Positions 1 to 8,819 of a stretch of 64,000 nucleotides of DNA are shown here, one piece after another. The position numbers and the translations under genes are program-made. This stretch comes from Azospirillum melinis (GTDB lineage Bacteria > Pseudomonadota > Alphaproteobacteria > Azospirillales > Azospirillaceae): NCBI RefSeq assembly GCF_013340935.1, contig NZ_WHOS01000028.1, positions 32,957-96,956 on the forward strand, given 5' to 3'. Every line of letters starts with the position of its first letter. Positions within the stretch are counted from its first letter, which is position 1. The notes beneath the pieces are model-generated. The model had not been told where the DNA came from. It saw only the letters and a list, made by a program, of their open reading frames with translations, and searched no databases.

Positions 1-1226
1 CCGGCATGCTGGCGGAACTGGGCGGCGACGCGCTGTCGCTGGGCATGACGCGGGTGGCGCTGTTCACCGACCCGCGGGTGGCGGCGACGGCTCCCTTCGC
101 CATGGCGCTCGATGGGCTGAGGCGGGCCGGCGTCGATCCGGTGGTCTTCGATCGCTGCCGGGTGGAGCCGACCAGCGCCTCCTTCCTCGACGCCGCCGAT
201 TTCGCGCGGGACGGCGGCTTCGACGGCTATGTCTCCATCGGCGGCGGGTCGGTGATCGACACCGCCAAGGCGGCGAACCTCTACGCCACCCACCCGGCCG
301 ATTTCCTCGCCTACGTCAACAAGCCGCTGGGCGAGGGCATCCCGGTGCCCGGCCCGGTCAAGCCGCACATCGCCTGTCCGACCACCTGCGGCACCGGCAG
401 CGAGACCACCGGCGTCGCCATCTTCGACCATGTGGAAAAGCAGGTGAAGACCGGAATCTCGTCGCGCTACCTGCGGCCGAGCCTCGCCGTCGTCGATCCG
501 CGCACCATCGACAGCCTGCCACCCGGCGCCATCGCCGCCACCGGCTTCGACGTGCTGACCCACGCCATCGAGAGCCACACGGCGCGACCCTTCCGTTCCC
601 GCCCGCGCCCTGAGTCGCCGACGGCCCGCCCGCCTTACCAGGGCGCCAACCCGTGGTCGGACATCGGCAGCCTCCAGGCGATCCGGCTGGGTGGGCAGTG
701 GCTGGAACGGGCGGTCAACGACCCCGACTGCGCCGAGGCCCGCGACGCGCTGATGTTCGCGGCGACGCTGGCCGGTCTGGCCTTCGGCAATGCCGGTGTG
801 CACATCCCGCACGCCATGTCCTATTCGGTGGCGGGGATGAACCACAGCTTCACCGCGACGGGTTACGAGACGGTCGACCCGATGGTGCCGCACGGCATCT
901 CGGTGGTGCTGAACGCCCCCGCCGCCTTCCGCTTCACCGGCCCGGCCGCGCCTGAGGCCCATCTGCGCGCCGCCGAGGCGCTGGGCGCCGACACGCGCGG
1001 CGCGTCGCCGGAGGATGGCGGCGAACTGCTGGCGACCCGGCTGATCTCGATGATGCGGGCGACCGGCCTGCCCAACGGGCTGTCGGCGCTCGGCTATGGC
1101 GAGGCCGACATTCCGGGGCTGGTCAGGGGCGCCGCCGCCCAGCAGCGCCTGCTGACCATCGCCCCGCGCCCGGTGTCGGAGGACGACCTGCGCGGGCTGT
1201 ACGCGGATGCGATGCGCTACTGGTGA
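1..1226 (+). CDS. Iron-containing alcohol dehydrogenase, hydroxyacid-oxoacid transhydrogenase type (5' truncated)
   Basis: The open frame runs off the left edge, so the N-terminus (probably 20-30 residues) is missing; the ATG at 6 is unlikely to be the true start. The protein is a group III iron-dependent alcohol dehydrogenase. The nucleotide-binding GGGSVIDTAK motif, the CPTTCGTGSE stretch and the metal-site GFDVLTHAIESH are all visible. The insertion with RPPYQGANPWSDI followed by FGNAGVHIPHAMSY is the signature of the ADHFE1-like transhydrogenase branch, which oxidises 4-hydroxybutyrate-type hydroxyacids using 2-oxoglutarate as acceptor. The exact substrate is inference. It converges on the GFA-fold gene with a 9-base gap. 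Confidence 0.85.
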   Translation, partial: GMLAELGGDALSLGMTRVALFTDPRVAATAPFAMALDGLRRAGVDPVVFDRCRVEPTSASFLDAADFARDGGFDGYVSIGGGSVIDTAKAANLYATHPADFLAYVNKPLGEGIPVPGPVKPHIACPTTCGTGSETTGVAIFDHVEKQVKTGISSRYLRPSLAVVDPRTIDSLPPGAIAATGFDVLTHAIESHTARPFRSRPRPESPTARPPYQGANPWSDIGSLQAIRLGGQWLERAVNDPDCAEARDALMFAATLAGLAFGNAGVHIPHAMSYSVAGMNHSFTATGYETVDPMVPHGISVVLNAPAAFRFTGPAAPEAHLRAAEALGADTRGASPEDGGELLATRLISMMRATGLPNGLSALGYGEADIPGLVRGAAAQQRLLTIAPRPVSEDDLRGLYADAMRYW

Positions 1227-1235
1227 GGGGAGCTG

Positions 1236-1682
1236 CTACTCCGCCATCGTTTCGCCGGAACCGCCGAACTCGGCCGGAAAGTCCTTCAGCTTCGGCAGGC
1301 CATCCCGCATCGGCAGCACGGTCTCGGCATAGTTGACGTGGACGGCGGGGGCGAAGGGAAGGGTCGGCAGGGTCGCGGAGAAGACGTCCACGAGGCCGAG
1401 CGGCGGGTGATTGGTCATCAGATGCCCGCCGCACTTCGCGCAATATTGGCGCTGGCTGACCGGTGTCTTCTGGAAGGTCGCAAGATGTTCGGCGCCCGCG
1501 GTCACGCGCACCGCGTCGGGCTTCCACAGGGTGAAGGCGTTGACCGGGCCGCCGGACCAGGAGCGGCAGGACCGGCAGTGGCAATAGCCCATGGCTTCCG
1601 GCGCGCCGGTGACCTCCACCTCCACCGCACCGCAGAAGCAACTGCCCGTATGAGTCTGTGTCTCGGTCTCCGTGCTTGTCAT
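1236..1682 (-). CDS. GFA/CENP-V-fold zinc protein (glutathione-dependent formaldehyde-activating family)
   Basis: A small (148 aa) zinc protein. Cysteine clusters SCFCGAV near the N-terminus, YCHCRSC about residue 35 and YCAKCGG about residue 80 match the two zinc sites of the GFA fold. Family members are annotated as glutathione-dependent formaldehyde-activating, but many have no shown activity, so the reaction is not certain here. I place the start at the internal ATG (MTSTETE), because the 12 upstream residues (MFASPTKMKSKA) look like leader sequence. The downstream neighbour is a glutathione-unrelated dehydrogenase, so context adds little. Confidence 0.8.
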   Translation of the reverse strand: MTSTETETQTHTGSCFCGAVEVEVTGAPEAMGYCHCRSCRSWSGGPVNAFTLWKPDAVRVTAGAEHLATFQKTPVSQRQYCAKCGGHLMTNHPPLGLVDVFSATLPTLPFAPAVHVNYAETVLPMRDGLPKLKDFPAEFGGSGETMAE

Positions 1683-1852
1683 GGCTTTTGACTTCATCTT
1701 TGTTGGTGATGCGAACAATGAGACGCTATCACCGATAACAAGGATGTTCAGTTGGCCATTGGGACCATGCTCATTCGATAGGCGATAACAAAGCTCCCCG
1801 AAAAAACAGGGCAGTTGGGAACCGGCAGAGGGATAGGGGGTGGGTGACCCAG

Positions 1853-1883
1853 GAAAAACCCCTCTCCCACTTGGAGAGAGGGG
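1853..1883 (-). terminator. Rho-independent terminator of the acyl-CoA dehydrogenase gene
   Basis: On the minus strand a GAGAGGGG/CCCCTCTC-type stem with several alternative pairings lies just after the dehydrogenase stop codon and is followed by a run of five T (the A-run at 1854-1858 on the plus strand). Confidence 0.75.
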
Positions 1884-1896
1884 CCGGACATTTCGG

Positions 1897-3693
1897 TCAG
1901 AACTGTTCTTCGCTGAGCGCCATCACCGTGTTGCGGGCGCTGGCGATGGTCGGTAGCAGGGCCGGGGCGGTCGCCAGAACCTGCTCGGCATAGAAGCGCG
2001 CGACGATCAGCTTGGTTTCCAGGAAGGAGGCGTTGGCGCCGGGCTGACGCATCCCCTCCATCGCCTTCATCGCCGAGCGGGCGAGCATCCAGCCGCCGGC
2101 GACCGTTCCCCACAGCTTCAGGTAGGCCACCGCACCGGCCGCCGCCCCCTGCAGGTCGCCCTCCGCCTGCGTCGCGACCATCCAGTCGATGGCCTTGTCC
2201 AGCGCGTCCAGCCCGGCCGACAGCTCGGTCCGGATCACCGCGAGATCGTCGCCGGGGGCGGCCCCCAACTCCTCCACCGTCGCCCGCATGTCGGCGACGA
2301 AGGCACGGGCCGCCGCCCCCTTGTCGCGGCCGGTCTTGCGGAAGGTCAGGTCGTTGCCGTGGATGCCGTTGGTGCCCTCATAGATCGGGGTGATGCGGGC
2401 GTCGCGGTAATGCTGGGCGGCGCCGGTCTCCTCGATGAAGCCCATGCCGCCATGGATCTGCACGCCGGTGGAGGCGACCTCGCAGCCAATGTCGGTCGAC
2501 CACGCCTTGACGATGGGGGTCAGCACATCGACCCGCGCCGATGCTGCGGCGCGTACCGCGGGATCCTCGTGGTGGCGGGAAATGTCCAGTTGCGTGCCGG
2601 CATAGAGCGCCAGAGCACGGGCTGCCTCGGTCTTGGCGCGCATGTCCAGCAGCATGCGGCGTACGTCCGGATGCTTGATGATGGCGACGCCGGAGCCCTT
2701 GGGATCGGCCAGATCCTTGCTCTGCACGCGGCTCTTCGCATAGTCGCGGGCCTGCTGGTAGGCGCGCTCGGCAATCGCCACGCCCTGGATGCCGACGCCG
2801 AGCCGGGCGTTGTTCATCATCGTGAACATGTATTCGATGCCGCGGTTCTCCTCGCCGACAAGGTAACCGATGGCACCCTCGTCGTCGCCATAGGCCATGA
2901 CAGCGGTCGGGCTGGCCATGATGCCCAGCTTGTGCTCCAGGCTAGCGCAGCGCAGGTCGTTGCGCTGGCCCGGCGTGCCGTCGGCATTGGGCAGGAACTT
3001 CGGCACGATGAACAGGCTGATGCCCTTGATGCCGGCCGGGGCGTCGGGCAGGCGGGCCAGCACCAGATGGACGATGTTCTCCGTCAGGTCATGCTCGCCA
3101 TAGGTGATGAAGATCTTCTGCCCGGTGATGCGATAGCTGCCGTCGCCGGCCCGCACCGCCTTGGTCCGCACCGCGGCGAGGTCGCTGCCCGCTTGCGGCT
3201 CGGTCAGGTTCATCGTCCCGGTCCATTCGCCGGAGATCATCTTCGACAGATAGACCGCCTTCTGCTCCGCGCTCGCATGCTCGGTCAGCAGGTCGACGGC
3301 ACCCTGGGTCAGCAGCGGGCACAGGCCGAAGGACAGGTTGGCGGCCTGCCACATCTCGTTGACCGCGAAGGCGACCGTCCAGGGCAGGCCCTGCCCGCCA
3401 TACTCCGGCTCGAAGGGCAGGCTGTTCCAGCCGGCTTCGGTGAACTGGCCATAGGCCTCCTTCCAGCCGGTGGCGGTGCGGACGACGCCGTTCTCCAGCT
3501 TGGCCCCTTCCTTGTCGCCCACCCGGTTCAGCGGGGCGAGCACGCCGGAGGCGAATTTGCCGGCCTCCTCCAGGATGGCGTCGACCAGATCGGGGGCGGC
3601 GCTGTCGCAATGGGGCAGGGCGGCGATGGCGTCGAGGCCGACCACCTCGTTCAGGACGAAGCGCAGATCGTCGACCGGAGCGGTGTAGGTCAT
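1897..3693 (-). CDS. Acyl-CoA dehydrogenase, long form with extra C-terminal domain
   Basis: A 598-residue FAD-dependent acyl-CoA dehydrogenase. Canonical short enzymes are about 380 residues; the extra length is an N-terminal extension and a helical C-terminal domain, as in the DmdC/3-methylmercaptopropionyl-CoA dehydrogenase-like group. The flavin motif MNLTEPQAGSD (about residue 160), the second signature QIHGGMGFIEETGAAQHYRD (about 413) and YEGTNGIHGNDL are clear. It probably oxidises a CoA thioester and passes electrons to electron-transfer flavoprotein; the substrate cannot be read from sequence. It is monocistronic, with a palindromic operator candidate just upstream (3727-3742) and a terminator downstream. 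Confidence 0.9.
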   Translation of the reverse strand: MTYTAPVDDLRFVLNEVVGLDAIAALPHCDSAAPDLVDAILEEAGKFASGVLAPLNRVGDKEGAKLENGVVRTATGWKEAYGQFTEAGWNSLPFEPEYGGQGLPWTVAFAVNEMWQAANLSFGLCPLLTQGAVDLLTEHASAEQKAVYLSKMISGEWTGTMNLTEPQAGSDLAAVRTKAVRAGDGSYRITGQKIFITYGEHDLTENIVHLVLARLPDAPAGIKGISLFIVPKFLPNADGTPGQRNDLRCASLEHKLGIMASPTAVMAYGDDEGAIGYLVGEENRGIEYMFTMMNNARLGVGIQGVAIAERAYQQARDYAKSRVQSKDLADPKGSGVAIIKHPDVRRMLLDMRAKTEAARALALYAGTQLDISRHHEDPAVRAAASARVDVLTPIVKAWSTDIGCEVASTGVQIHGGMGFIEETGAAQHYRDARITPIYEGTNGIHGNDLTFRKTGRDKGAAARAFVADMRATVEELGAAPGDDLAVIRTELSAGLDALDKAIDWMVATQAEGDLQGAAAGAVAYLKLWGTVAGGWMLARSAMKAMEGMRQPGANASFLETKLIVARFYAEQVLATAPALLPTIASARNTVMALSEEQF

Positions 3694-3726
3694 GGCGGGG
3701 CGAGTCTCCCAGGGCGAATTGTTTGC

Positions 3727-3742
3727 TTTACCTATAGGTTAA
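3727..3742 (-). promoter_or_regulatory. Palindromic operator candidate upstream of the acyl-CoA dehydrogenase
   Basis: TTTACCTATAGGTTAA has a perfect 10-base core (ACCTATAGGT) and one mismatched pair in 16 bases. It lies 34 bases upstream of the dehydrogenase start and overlaps a TATAGG sequence that could serve as its minus-strand -10 element. This layout suits a TetR- or GntR-type repressor; no regulator gene is adjacent. Confidence 0.5.
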
Positions 3743-3906
3743 CATACAGCATCGGATGGCGCTTGGCGAGAGGGCGGGATGCCGCGTCCGTCCGCATCAT
3801 CAAGGCTAGGCCAGCCATGGGGCAGCATCAACCCTCCAGCCGACTGGCACGGCGTCTGCATAAAAGAGGCTGCCTCCCATCGGGGCCTTCACACGGGGAT
3901 CGACCC

Positions 3907-4953
3907 ATGACCTACGCTTCTGCCCTCGGCAATCCCAGCAACGCCGCCGCCCAGGCCGCAAGCGCCTCGCGCGGGCCGGCCACTGTGGAGGCTGCCGTGC
4001 GCAATGCCAGCGCGAAGACGGGGGTCGATTTTTCCTACCTCATGGAAAAAGCTGCCGTGGAGAGCGGCTACCGCACGGACGTAAAGTCCTCCTCCTCTTC
4101 GGCGACGGGGCTCTACCAGTTCATCGACAGCACCTGGCTGCAGACGATGAAGGAGCATGGCGCCGACCATGGCTATGGCAAATACGCCAACGCCATCCAG
4201 ACCCGCGGCGACGGCAGGCCCTATGTCTCCGACCCGGAGATGAAGAAGGAGATCCTGGATCTGCGCAAGGATCCGACCGCCTCAGCCCTGATGGCCGCGG
4301 AGTACACCCGCGACAACAAGGAGTATCTGGAGGAGACGGTGGACGGCAAGATCGGCTCGACCGAGCTGTACATGGCGCATTTCCTGGGGGCCGGCGGTGC
4401 CTCGAAGTTCCTGAACGCGATGCAGGAGAACCCTGGCCGGACCGCCCGCGACGTCTTCCCCGACGCCGCCGCCGCCAACAAGAACGTCTTCTACGACAAG
4501 GCCACCGGCAAGGCGAAGTCGCTGAAGGAGATCTACGACCGCTTCGCCTCGAAATTCTCCGAGAACCCGATGGCCAACTTCGCCCCGGCCCAGGTGGCGA
4601 ACGACGCGGTGCGCAAGCAGGACATGCCGGACGGCTTTACCACCCAGGTGCCGACGGCCCCGGCCAAGGCGCTGAACGGCACGCCGTTGTCGATCTATCA
4701 GGTGCTGGCGCTGAACGCGTTGGAGACGCCCGACGAGGTCGACAGCGTCAGCGGCCGCCCGGCCCGCCTGCGCGACAAGGAGCATCGCCGCATGCGCGAC
4801 GAGCCGGTGCGGACCGACCAGTCGTCGGGCACCGGCGTCGCCGTAGGCTTCGGCCTGGGTCTGGGCCGGATCGTCGGCTCTGAGTCGGCGACCCCGGTGG
4901 CGTCCGCCACAGCGGGCGCTGCCGGAACCGACGCGGTCTCCAAAGCGGCGTGA
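3907..4953 (+). CDS. Lytic transglycosylase SLT-domain protein
   Basis: 348 residues. The lysozyme-like fold is marked by MEKAAVESGYRTDVKSSSSSATGLYQFIDSTW (quoted in parts: the catalytic glutamate is in AAVESGY about residue 52, and GLYQFIDSTW follows). It should cleave peptidoglycan glycan strands to anhydro-muropeptides. No signal peptide is visible: the N-terminus is Ala/Ser-rich and polar, so export, if any, is by another route such as a flagellar or phage-like one. The C-terminal 80 residues are low in complexity and end in an alanine/glycine-rich segment. The start is the ATG preceded by GGGGA; the longer open frame upstream is only the antisense of the dehydrogenase. Confidence 0.85.
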   Translation: MTYASALGNPSNAAAQAASASRGPATVEAAVRNASAKTGVDFSYLMEKAAVESGYRTDVKSSSSSATGLYQFIDSTWLQTMKEHGADHGYGKYANAIQTRGDGRPYVSDPEMKKEILDLRKDPTASALMAAEYTRDNKEYLEETVDGKIGSTELYMAHFLGAGGASKFLNAMQENPGRTARDVFPDAAAANKNVFYDKATGKAKSLKEIYDRFASKFSENPMANFAPAQVANDAVRKQDMPDGFTTQVPTAPAKALNGTPLSIYQVLALNALETPDEVDSVSGRPARLRDKEHRRMRDEPVRTDQSSGTGVAVGFGLGLGRIVGSESATPVASATAGAAGTDAVSKAA

Positions 4954-5065
4954 CGCTGGAAGCGGAGCGGGGAGGGGGCAAAATGCCCTACGCTGGCGCT
5001 TTGACTTGATGGCCGGATGGGTGCAAGGTCGCGCCGTTTTTGGCGCTCACCCCTCAGGACCGATC

Positions 5066-6091
5066 ATGAGCAACCAGCAGCCCGCCGTCACCTTCGAGGA
5101 AATCCGCGCGCTCGTGCGCAACCTGCCCGGCCCCGACCTGGAGGCCGGCACTGCGGCCCTCCAGCGCGAACGGCAGCTGACCAAGCCGGCGGGCTCGCTC
5201 GGCCGGCTGGAGGAAATCGCGCAGTGGATGGCGACCTGGCAGGGCCAGCACCCGGCCGAAGCCCGCCGTCCGCGCGTCGCCGTCTTTGCCGGCAACCATG
5301 GCGTCGCCGCCCGCGGCGTCTCGGCCTATCCGGCCGAGGTGACGGTGCAGATGGTCGCCAACTTCCAGAACGGCGGGGCGGCGGTCAACCAGCTTTGCGA
5401 GGTGGCCGACGCCGACCTGCGTGTCTATGAGCTGGATCTGGAAAACCCGACCGCCGACTTCACCCAGGGCCCGGCCATGGGTGAGGAGGAATGCTGCCGC
5501 ACCATGGCCTACGGCATGATGGCGGTGGAGATGGGTGTCCAGCTGCTGTCGCTGGGCGAGATGGGCATCGCCAACTCGACCTCGGCGGCGGCGCTCTGCC
5601 TCGCGCTGTTCGGCGGCGAGGCGGCCGACTGGACCGGCCGCGGCACCGGCATCGACGACGAGGGGCTCGCCCGCAAGATCGCCGCGGTGGAGGCCGGCGT
5701 CGCCGCCAACCCGCAGGCCAAGGACGACCCGTTCGAGGCGCTGCGCTGCCTCGGCGGCTACGAATTCGCCGCCATCGCCGGCGCCATCTTGGCCGCCCGC
5801 GTCGCCCGCGTTCCGGTGCTGCTCGACGGCTTCGCCTGCACCGCCGCCGCCGCGGTGCTCTACAAGGCCGACCGCCGGGCGCTCGACCATTGCATGGTCG
5901 CTCACCGCTCGGTGGAGCCGGGGCACACCCGCCTGATGCAACTGATCGGCAAGGAGCCGCTGCTCGATCTCGGCATGCGGCTGGGCGAGGGGTCCGGTGC
6001 GGCGCTGGCGATCAACATCGTCAAGTCCGCCGTCGCCTGCCACGCCGGCATGGCGACCTTCGCCGACGCGGGCGTCAGCACGCAGGGGTAA
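5066..6091 (+). CDS. cobT: Nicotinate-nucleotide--dimethylbenzimidazole phosphoribosyltransferase
   Basis: 341 residues, normal for CobT. It transfers phosphoribose from nicotinate mononucleotide to dimethylbenzimidazole to build the lower ligand of cobalamin. KPAGSLGRLE near residue 37, FAGNHGVAARGVSAYP about residue 77, GEMGIANSTSAAA about 165 and GEGSGAALAINIVKSA near the C-terminus (the glutamate that acts as general base) are all present. The start is the ATG at 5066 behind AGGA. No cobalamin riboswitch is seen in the 112-base upstream gap, and no other cobalamin gene is adjacent, so this is an isolated copy. A TTGACT at 5001 is a weak -35 candidate. Confidence 0.95.
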   Translation: MSNQQPAVTFEEIRALVRNLPGPDLEAGTAALQRERQLTKPAGSLGRLEEIAQWMATWQGQHPAEARRPRVAVFAGNHGVAARGVSAYPAEVTVQMVANFQNGGAAVNQLCEVADADLRVYELDLENPTADFTQGPAMGEEECCRTMAYGMMAVEMGVQLLSLGEMGIANSTSAAALCLALFGGEAADWTGRGTGIDDEGLARKIAAVEAGVAANPQAKDDPFEALRCLGGYEFAAIAGAILAARVARVPVLLDGFACTAAAAVLYKADRRALDHCMVAHRSVEPGHTRLMQLIGKEPLLDLGMRLGEGSGAALAINIVKSAVACHAGMATFADAGVSTQG

Positions 6092-6104
6092 TGGGTCAGG
6101 GTGT

Positions 6105-6129
6105 TGTGAGGGCTTCCTTGGCCCTCACA
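6105..6129. terminator. Hairpin between convergent cobT and membrane-protein genes
   Basis: A perfect 9-base stem (TGTGAGGGC/GCCCTCACA) with a 7-base loop sits in the 47-base gap between convergent genes. It lacks a T-run on either strand, so termination is inferred from position. Confidence 0.4.
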
Positions 6130-6138
6130 GCATCCCGT

Positions 6139-6708
6139 TCACAGCATTCCGTCCGCCAGATCGCTGATCGCCGCCGACAGGAACAGGTCCAGCATCACCA
6201 GGGCCGCGGCGGCGAGACCCGACAGCGACAGGGCGGTGCGCAGGACGAACCACTGGTAGGTCAGCATCGCCATCATGACGCCGAAGACCAGCGCTTCGGA
6301 CACGCCGGACGGCAGCAGGCCGGTGGCGGACAGCAGGATGGCCGGCAGATAGATCCCCATCTGCACCACCGCCGACCAGTTGTAGGCGGTCAGGGCACCG
6401 GGATAGAGCTGCTCCTTGCCCAGCAGCGCCGCGATGCGGAACAGGGCGAGCGGGAAGGCGGTCCAGCTGACGACGTAGGCGATGCCCTCCACCGTCACCA
6501 GTTGCAGGACCGGGGTGCCGTCCAGCTGGTCCCACAGGCGGATCGCCAGCAGCAGCGCATAGGCCGGCAACACCACCAGGGCGGCATAGAAGGAGTTCAG
6601 CGCGCCGTCCGGCGTGCGGTCGAAGAATTCCATCCCCGTCCGGTCGAAGCGGGCCAGCCGCCATGCGCCGGTCAGGGCGGACAGGATGGCGGGCGTGGTC
6701 AGCGGCAT
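6139..6708 (-). CDS. Polytopic membrane protein of unknown function (last gene of the dap operon)
   Basis: 189 residues with about four to five hydrophobic segments (SFYAALVVLPAYALLLAI, VEGIAYVVSWTAFPLALF, VVQMGIYLPAILLSAT, the ALVFGVMMAML stretch, and LAAAALVMLDLFLSA). I do not recognise a function. It lies 22 bases after dapE on the same strand and is probably co-transcribed. An upstream in-frame start (MPGERSDR, end 6741) would overlap dapE by 11 bases; the ATG at 6708 behind a GGGA is preferred. Conserved placement next to dapE, if found elsewhere, would suggest an envelope role. Confidence 0.65.
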   Translation of the reverse strand: MPLTTPAILSALTGAWRLARFDRTGMEFFDRTPDGALNSFYAALVVLPAYALLLAIRLWDQLDGTPVLQLVTVEGIAYVVSWTAFPLALFRIAALLGKEQLYPGALTAYNWSAVVQMGIYLPAILLSATGLLPSGVSEALVFGVMMAMLTYQWFVLRTALSLSGLAAAALVMLDLFLSAAISDLADGML

Positions 6709-6730
6709 CGTGGTATCCCGGTCAGACCTC

Positions 6731-7885
6731 TCACCCGGCAAGGCGCGTGAACACGCCCTTCAGGATCGACTCGTAGATGGCGGTCAGCTGGCGCAGATCC
6801 TCCACCGAACAATATTCGTCCACCTTGTGCATGGTCTGGCCGACCAGCCCGAACTCCACCACCGGGCAGACATTCTTGATGAAGCGCGCGTCCGACGTGC
6901 CGCCGGTGGTCGAGTATTCCGGACGGCGCCCGGTCACCCCCTCCACCGCCTCGGCCACCAGTTCGGTCAGCGGACCCGGCGGGGTGACGAAGCTGTCGCC
7001 GGAGCAGTAGACCTCCAGCTCATAGGCGCCGCCGACGCCGACGGCATCGAAGCTGCGGCGCAGCCACGCCTCGATGCTGGCCGGGGTGTGGGCGTCGTTG
7101 AAGCGGATGTTGAAGGTCGCCTTGCCCTGGGCCGGAATGACGTTGGTCGCCGTGTTGTCGACATCGATGGTGGTCAGCGCCAGGGTGGAGGGCTGGAAAT
7201 GCGCCGTGCCTTCGTCCATTGGCTGTTCGGTGATGGCGGCCAGCATGCGGACCAGCCGCGGCAGCGGGTTGTCGGCCAGATGCGGATAGGCGACGTGGCC
7301 CTGCGCGCCGAACACGGTCAGAAAGCCGGTCAGGCTGCCGCGCCGGCCGATCTTGATCATGTCGCCCAGCGCCTTGGGGTTGGTCGGCTCGCCGACCACG
7401 CAGGCGTCGATCCGTTCGCCGCGCTCGGCCAGCCAGTCCAGCACCTTGCGGGTGCCGTTGATCGCAACCCCTTCCTCGTCGCCGGTGATCAGCAGGCTGA
7501 TCGAGCCGGCGGGCGGCCCGTCCTCCAGCCGGCGCGACACCGCGGCGACGAAGGCGGCGATGGCGCCCTTCATGTCCACCGCACCGCGGCCGAACAGGCG
7601 CCCGCCCATCACTTCGCCGGCGAAGGGATCGACCGTCCAGCCCCGGTCGCCCGGCGGCACCACGTCGGTGTGGCCGGCGAAGCAGAAGTTCGGACCCTCG
7701 GTGCCGAGCCGGGCATAAAGGTTCTCCACCGGCTCGGTTCCCTCCTGCTGGAAACGCAGGCGGTGGCAGGTGAAGCCCATCGACGCCAGCGCGGCCTCCA
7801 GAACGCCGAGCGCACCGTCGTCGCGCGGCGTGACGCTGGGGCAGCGGATCAGATCCTGGGCGAGGGCGACGGGGTCGATGGTCAT
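6731..7885 (-). CDS. dapE: Succinyl-diaminopimelate desuccinylase
   Basis: 384 residues, usual for DapE. This M20-family dizinc amidase removes succinate from N-succinyl-LL-diaminopimelate on the lysine and peptidoglycan pathway. The metal and catalytic motifs are in order: FAGHTDVVPPGD (about 68, zinc His), GRGAVDMKGA (bridging Asp), TGDEEG (general base Glu), VVGEPT and EFGLVGQTMHKVDE (final His). It follows dapD by 91 bases, with a perfect 23-base inverted repeat between them. Confidence 0.96.
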   Translation of the reverse strand: MTIDPVALAQDLIRCPSVTPRDDGALGVLEAALASMGFTCHRLRFQQEGTEPVENLYARLGTEGPNFCFAGHTDVVPPGDRGWTVDPFAGEVMGGRLFGRGAVDMKGAIAAFVAAVSRRLEDGPPAGSISLLITGDEEGVAINGTRKVLDWLAERGERIDACVVGEPTNPKALGDMIKIGRRGSLTGFLTVFGAQGHVAYPHLADNPLPRLVRMLAAITEQPMDEGTAHFQPSTLALTTIDVDNTATNVIPAQGKATFNIRFNDAHTPASIEAWLRRSFDAVGVGGAYELEVYCSGDSFVTPPGPLTELVAEAVEGVTGRRPEYSTTGGTSDARFIKNVCPVVEFGLVGQTMHKVDEYCSVEDLRQLTAIYESILKGVFTRLAG

Positions 7886-7913
7886 GGGAGGGTCCGGGTT
7901 CGCAAGTCATGGC

Positions 7914-7964
7914 CCCGCCCCGACCTTCCGCTCGAACCGGTTTCGAGCGGAAGGTCGGGGCGGG
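7914..7964. repeat. Perfect 23-base inverted repeat between dapD and dapE
   Basis: Arms 7914-7936 and 7942-7964 are exact reverse complements around a 5-base loop (CCGGT). The stem is GC-rich and begins about 12 bases after the dapD stop on the minus strand. No T-run follows, so it is more likely an RNA-stabilising or partial-termination hairpin, or a REP-like unit, than a full terminator. Confidence 0.85.
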
Positions 7965-7976
7965 CTTAGAAGCGCA

Positions 7977-8819
7977 TCAATCCCGCAGCAGGTCGTTGAT
8001 CGCGGTCTTGGAGCGGGTCTTCTCGTCGACGCGCTTGATGATGACGCAGCAGTACAGGCTCGGGCCCGGCGTGCCGTCGGGCAGCGGCTTGCCGGGCAGC
8101 GAGCCGGGGACGACGACCGAATAGGCCGGGACGCGGCCCATGAAGACCTCGCCGGTGTGGCGGTCGATGATCTTGGTCGAGGCGCCGATGTAGCAGCCCA
8201 TCGAAATGACGGCACCTTCCTCGACGATCACGCCCTCGACGATCTCGGACCGGGCACCGATGAAGCAGTTGTCCTCGATGATGACCGGGTCGGCCTGCAG
8301 CGGCTCCAGCACGCCGCCGATGCCGACGCCGCCCGACAGGTGGACGTTCTTGCCGATCTGGGCGCAGGAGCCGACAGTGACCCAGGTGTCGACCATGGTG
8401 CCGCTGTCAACATAGGCGCCCACATTGACGAAGCTCGGCATCAGGATGACGCCGGGGGCGACATAGGACGACTTGCGGGCGATGGCGCCGGGCAGGGCGC
8501 GGAAGCCGGCGTTCTGGAACTGGCCTTCGCTCCAGCCCTCGAACTTCGGCGGCACCTTGTCGTACCAGGAGGAGCCGCCGGGGCCGCCGGGGATCATCTC
8601 GTTGGCGTTCAGGCGGAAGGACAGCAGCACCGCCTTCTTCAGCCACTGGTTGACCTTCCAGCCGTCCGCGGTCTTCTCCGCGACGCGCAGGTCGCCGGCG
8701 TCCAGCGCGTCGAGCGCCGCGTTCACGGCATCGCGGACCGAACCGGTGGTGGCGGTGGTGAGATCGGCGCGGTTTTCCCAGGCGGCGTCGATGGTGGCTT
8801 GCAGGCTGGCGTGGCTCAT
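7977..8819 (-). CDS. dapD: 2,3,4,5-tetrahydropyridine-2,6-dicarboxylate N-succinyltransferase
   Basis: 280 residues, as for known DapD trimers. It succinylates tetrahydrodipicolinate from succinyl-CoA, the step before DapC and DapE. The left-handed beta-helix hexapeptide repeats are visible from about residue 105 (APGVILMPSFVNVGAYVDSG, IGKNVHLSGGVGIGGV, FIGARSEIVEGVIVEEG). The start at 8819 (MSHASLQ) gives the family length; the open frame extends 42 residues further upstream without similarity. It is the second gene of the minus-strand operon. Confidence 0.96.
   Translation of the reverse strand: MSHASLQATIDAAWENRADLTTATTGSVRDAVNAALDALDAGDLRVAEKTADGWKVNQWLKKAVLLSFRLNANEMIPGGPGGSSWYDKVPPKFEGWSEGQFQNAGFRALPGAIARKSSYVAPGVILMPSFVNVGAYVDSGTMVDTWVTVGSCAQIGKNVHLSGGVGIGGVLEPLQADPVIIEDNCFIGARSEIVEGVIVEEGAVISMGCYIGASTKIIDRHTGEVFMGRVPAYSVVVPGSLPGKPLPDGTPGPSLYCCVIIKRVDEKTRSKTAINDLLRD

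Noticed and set aside
2359..3906. N-terminal two thirds of a plus-strand 864-codon open frame
   Set aside because: It is antisense to the acyl-CoA dehydrogenase with GC-driven codon pattern; only the part from 3907 (transglycosylase) is real.
5001..5029. Promoter TTGACT-N17-CAAGGT before cobT
   Set aside because: The -35 is good but the -10 matches only two positions; not enough to list as a feature.
4954..5065. Cobalamin riboswitch upstream of cobT
   Set aside because: The gap is only 112 bases, and I see no B12-box sequence or matching stems.
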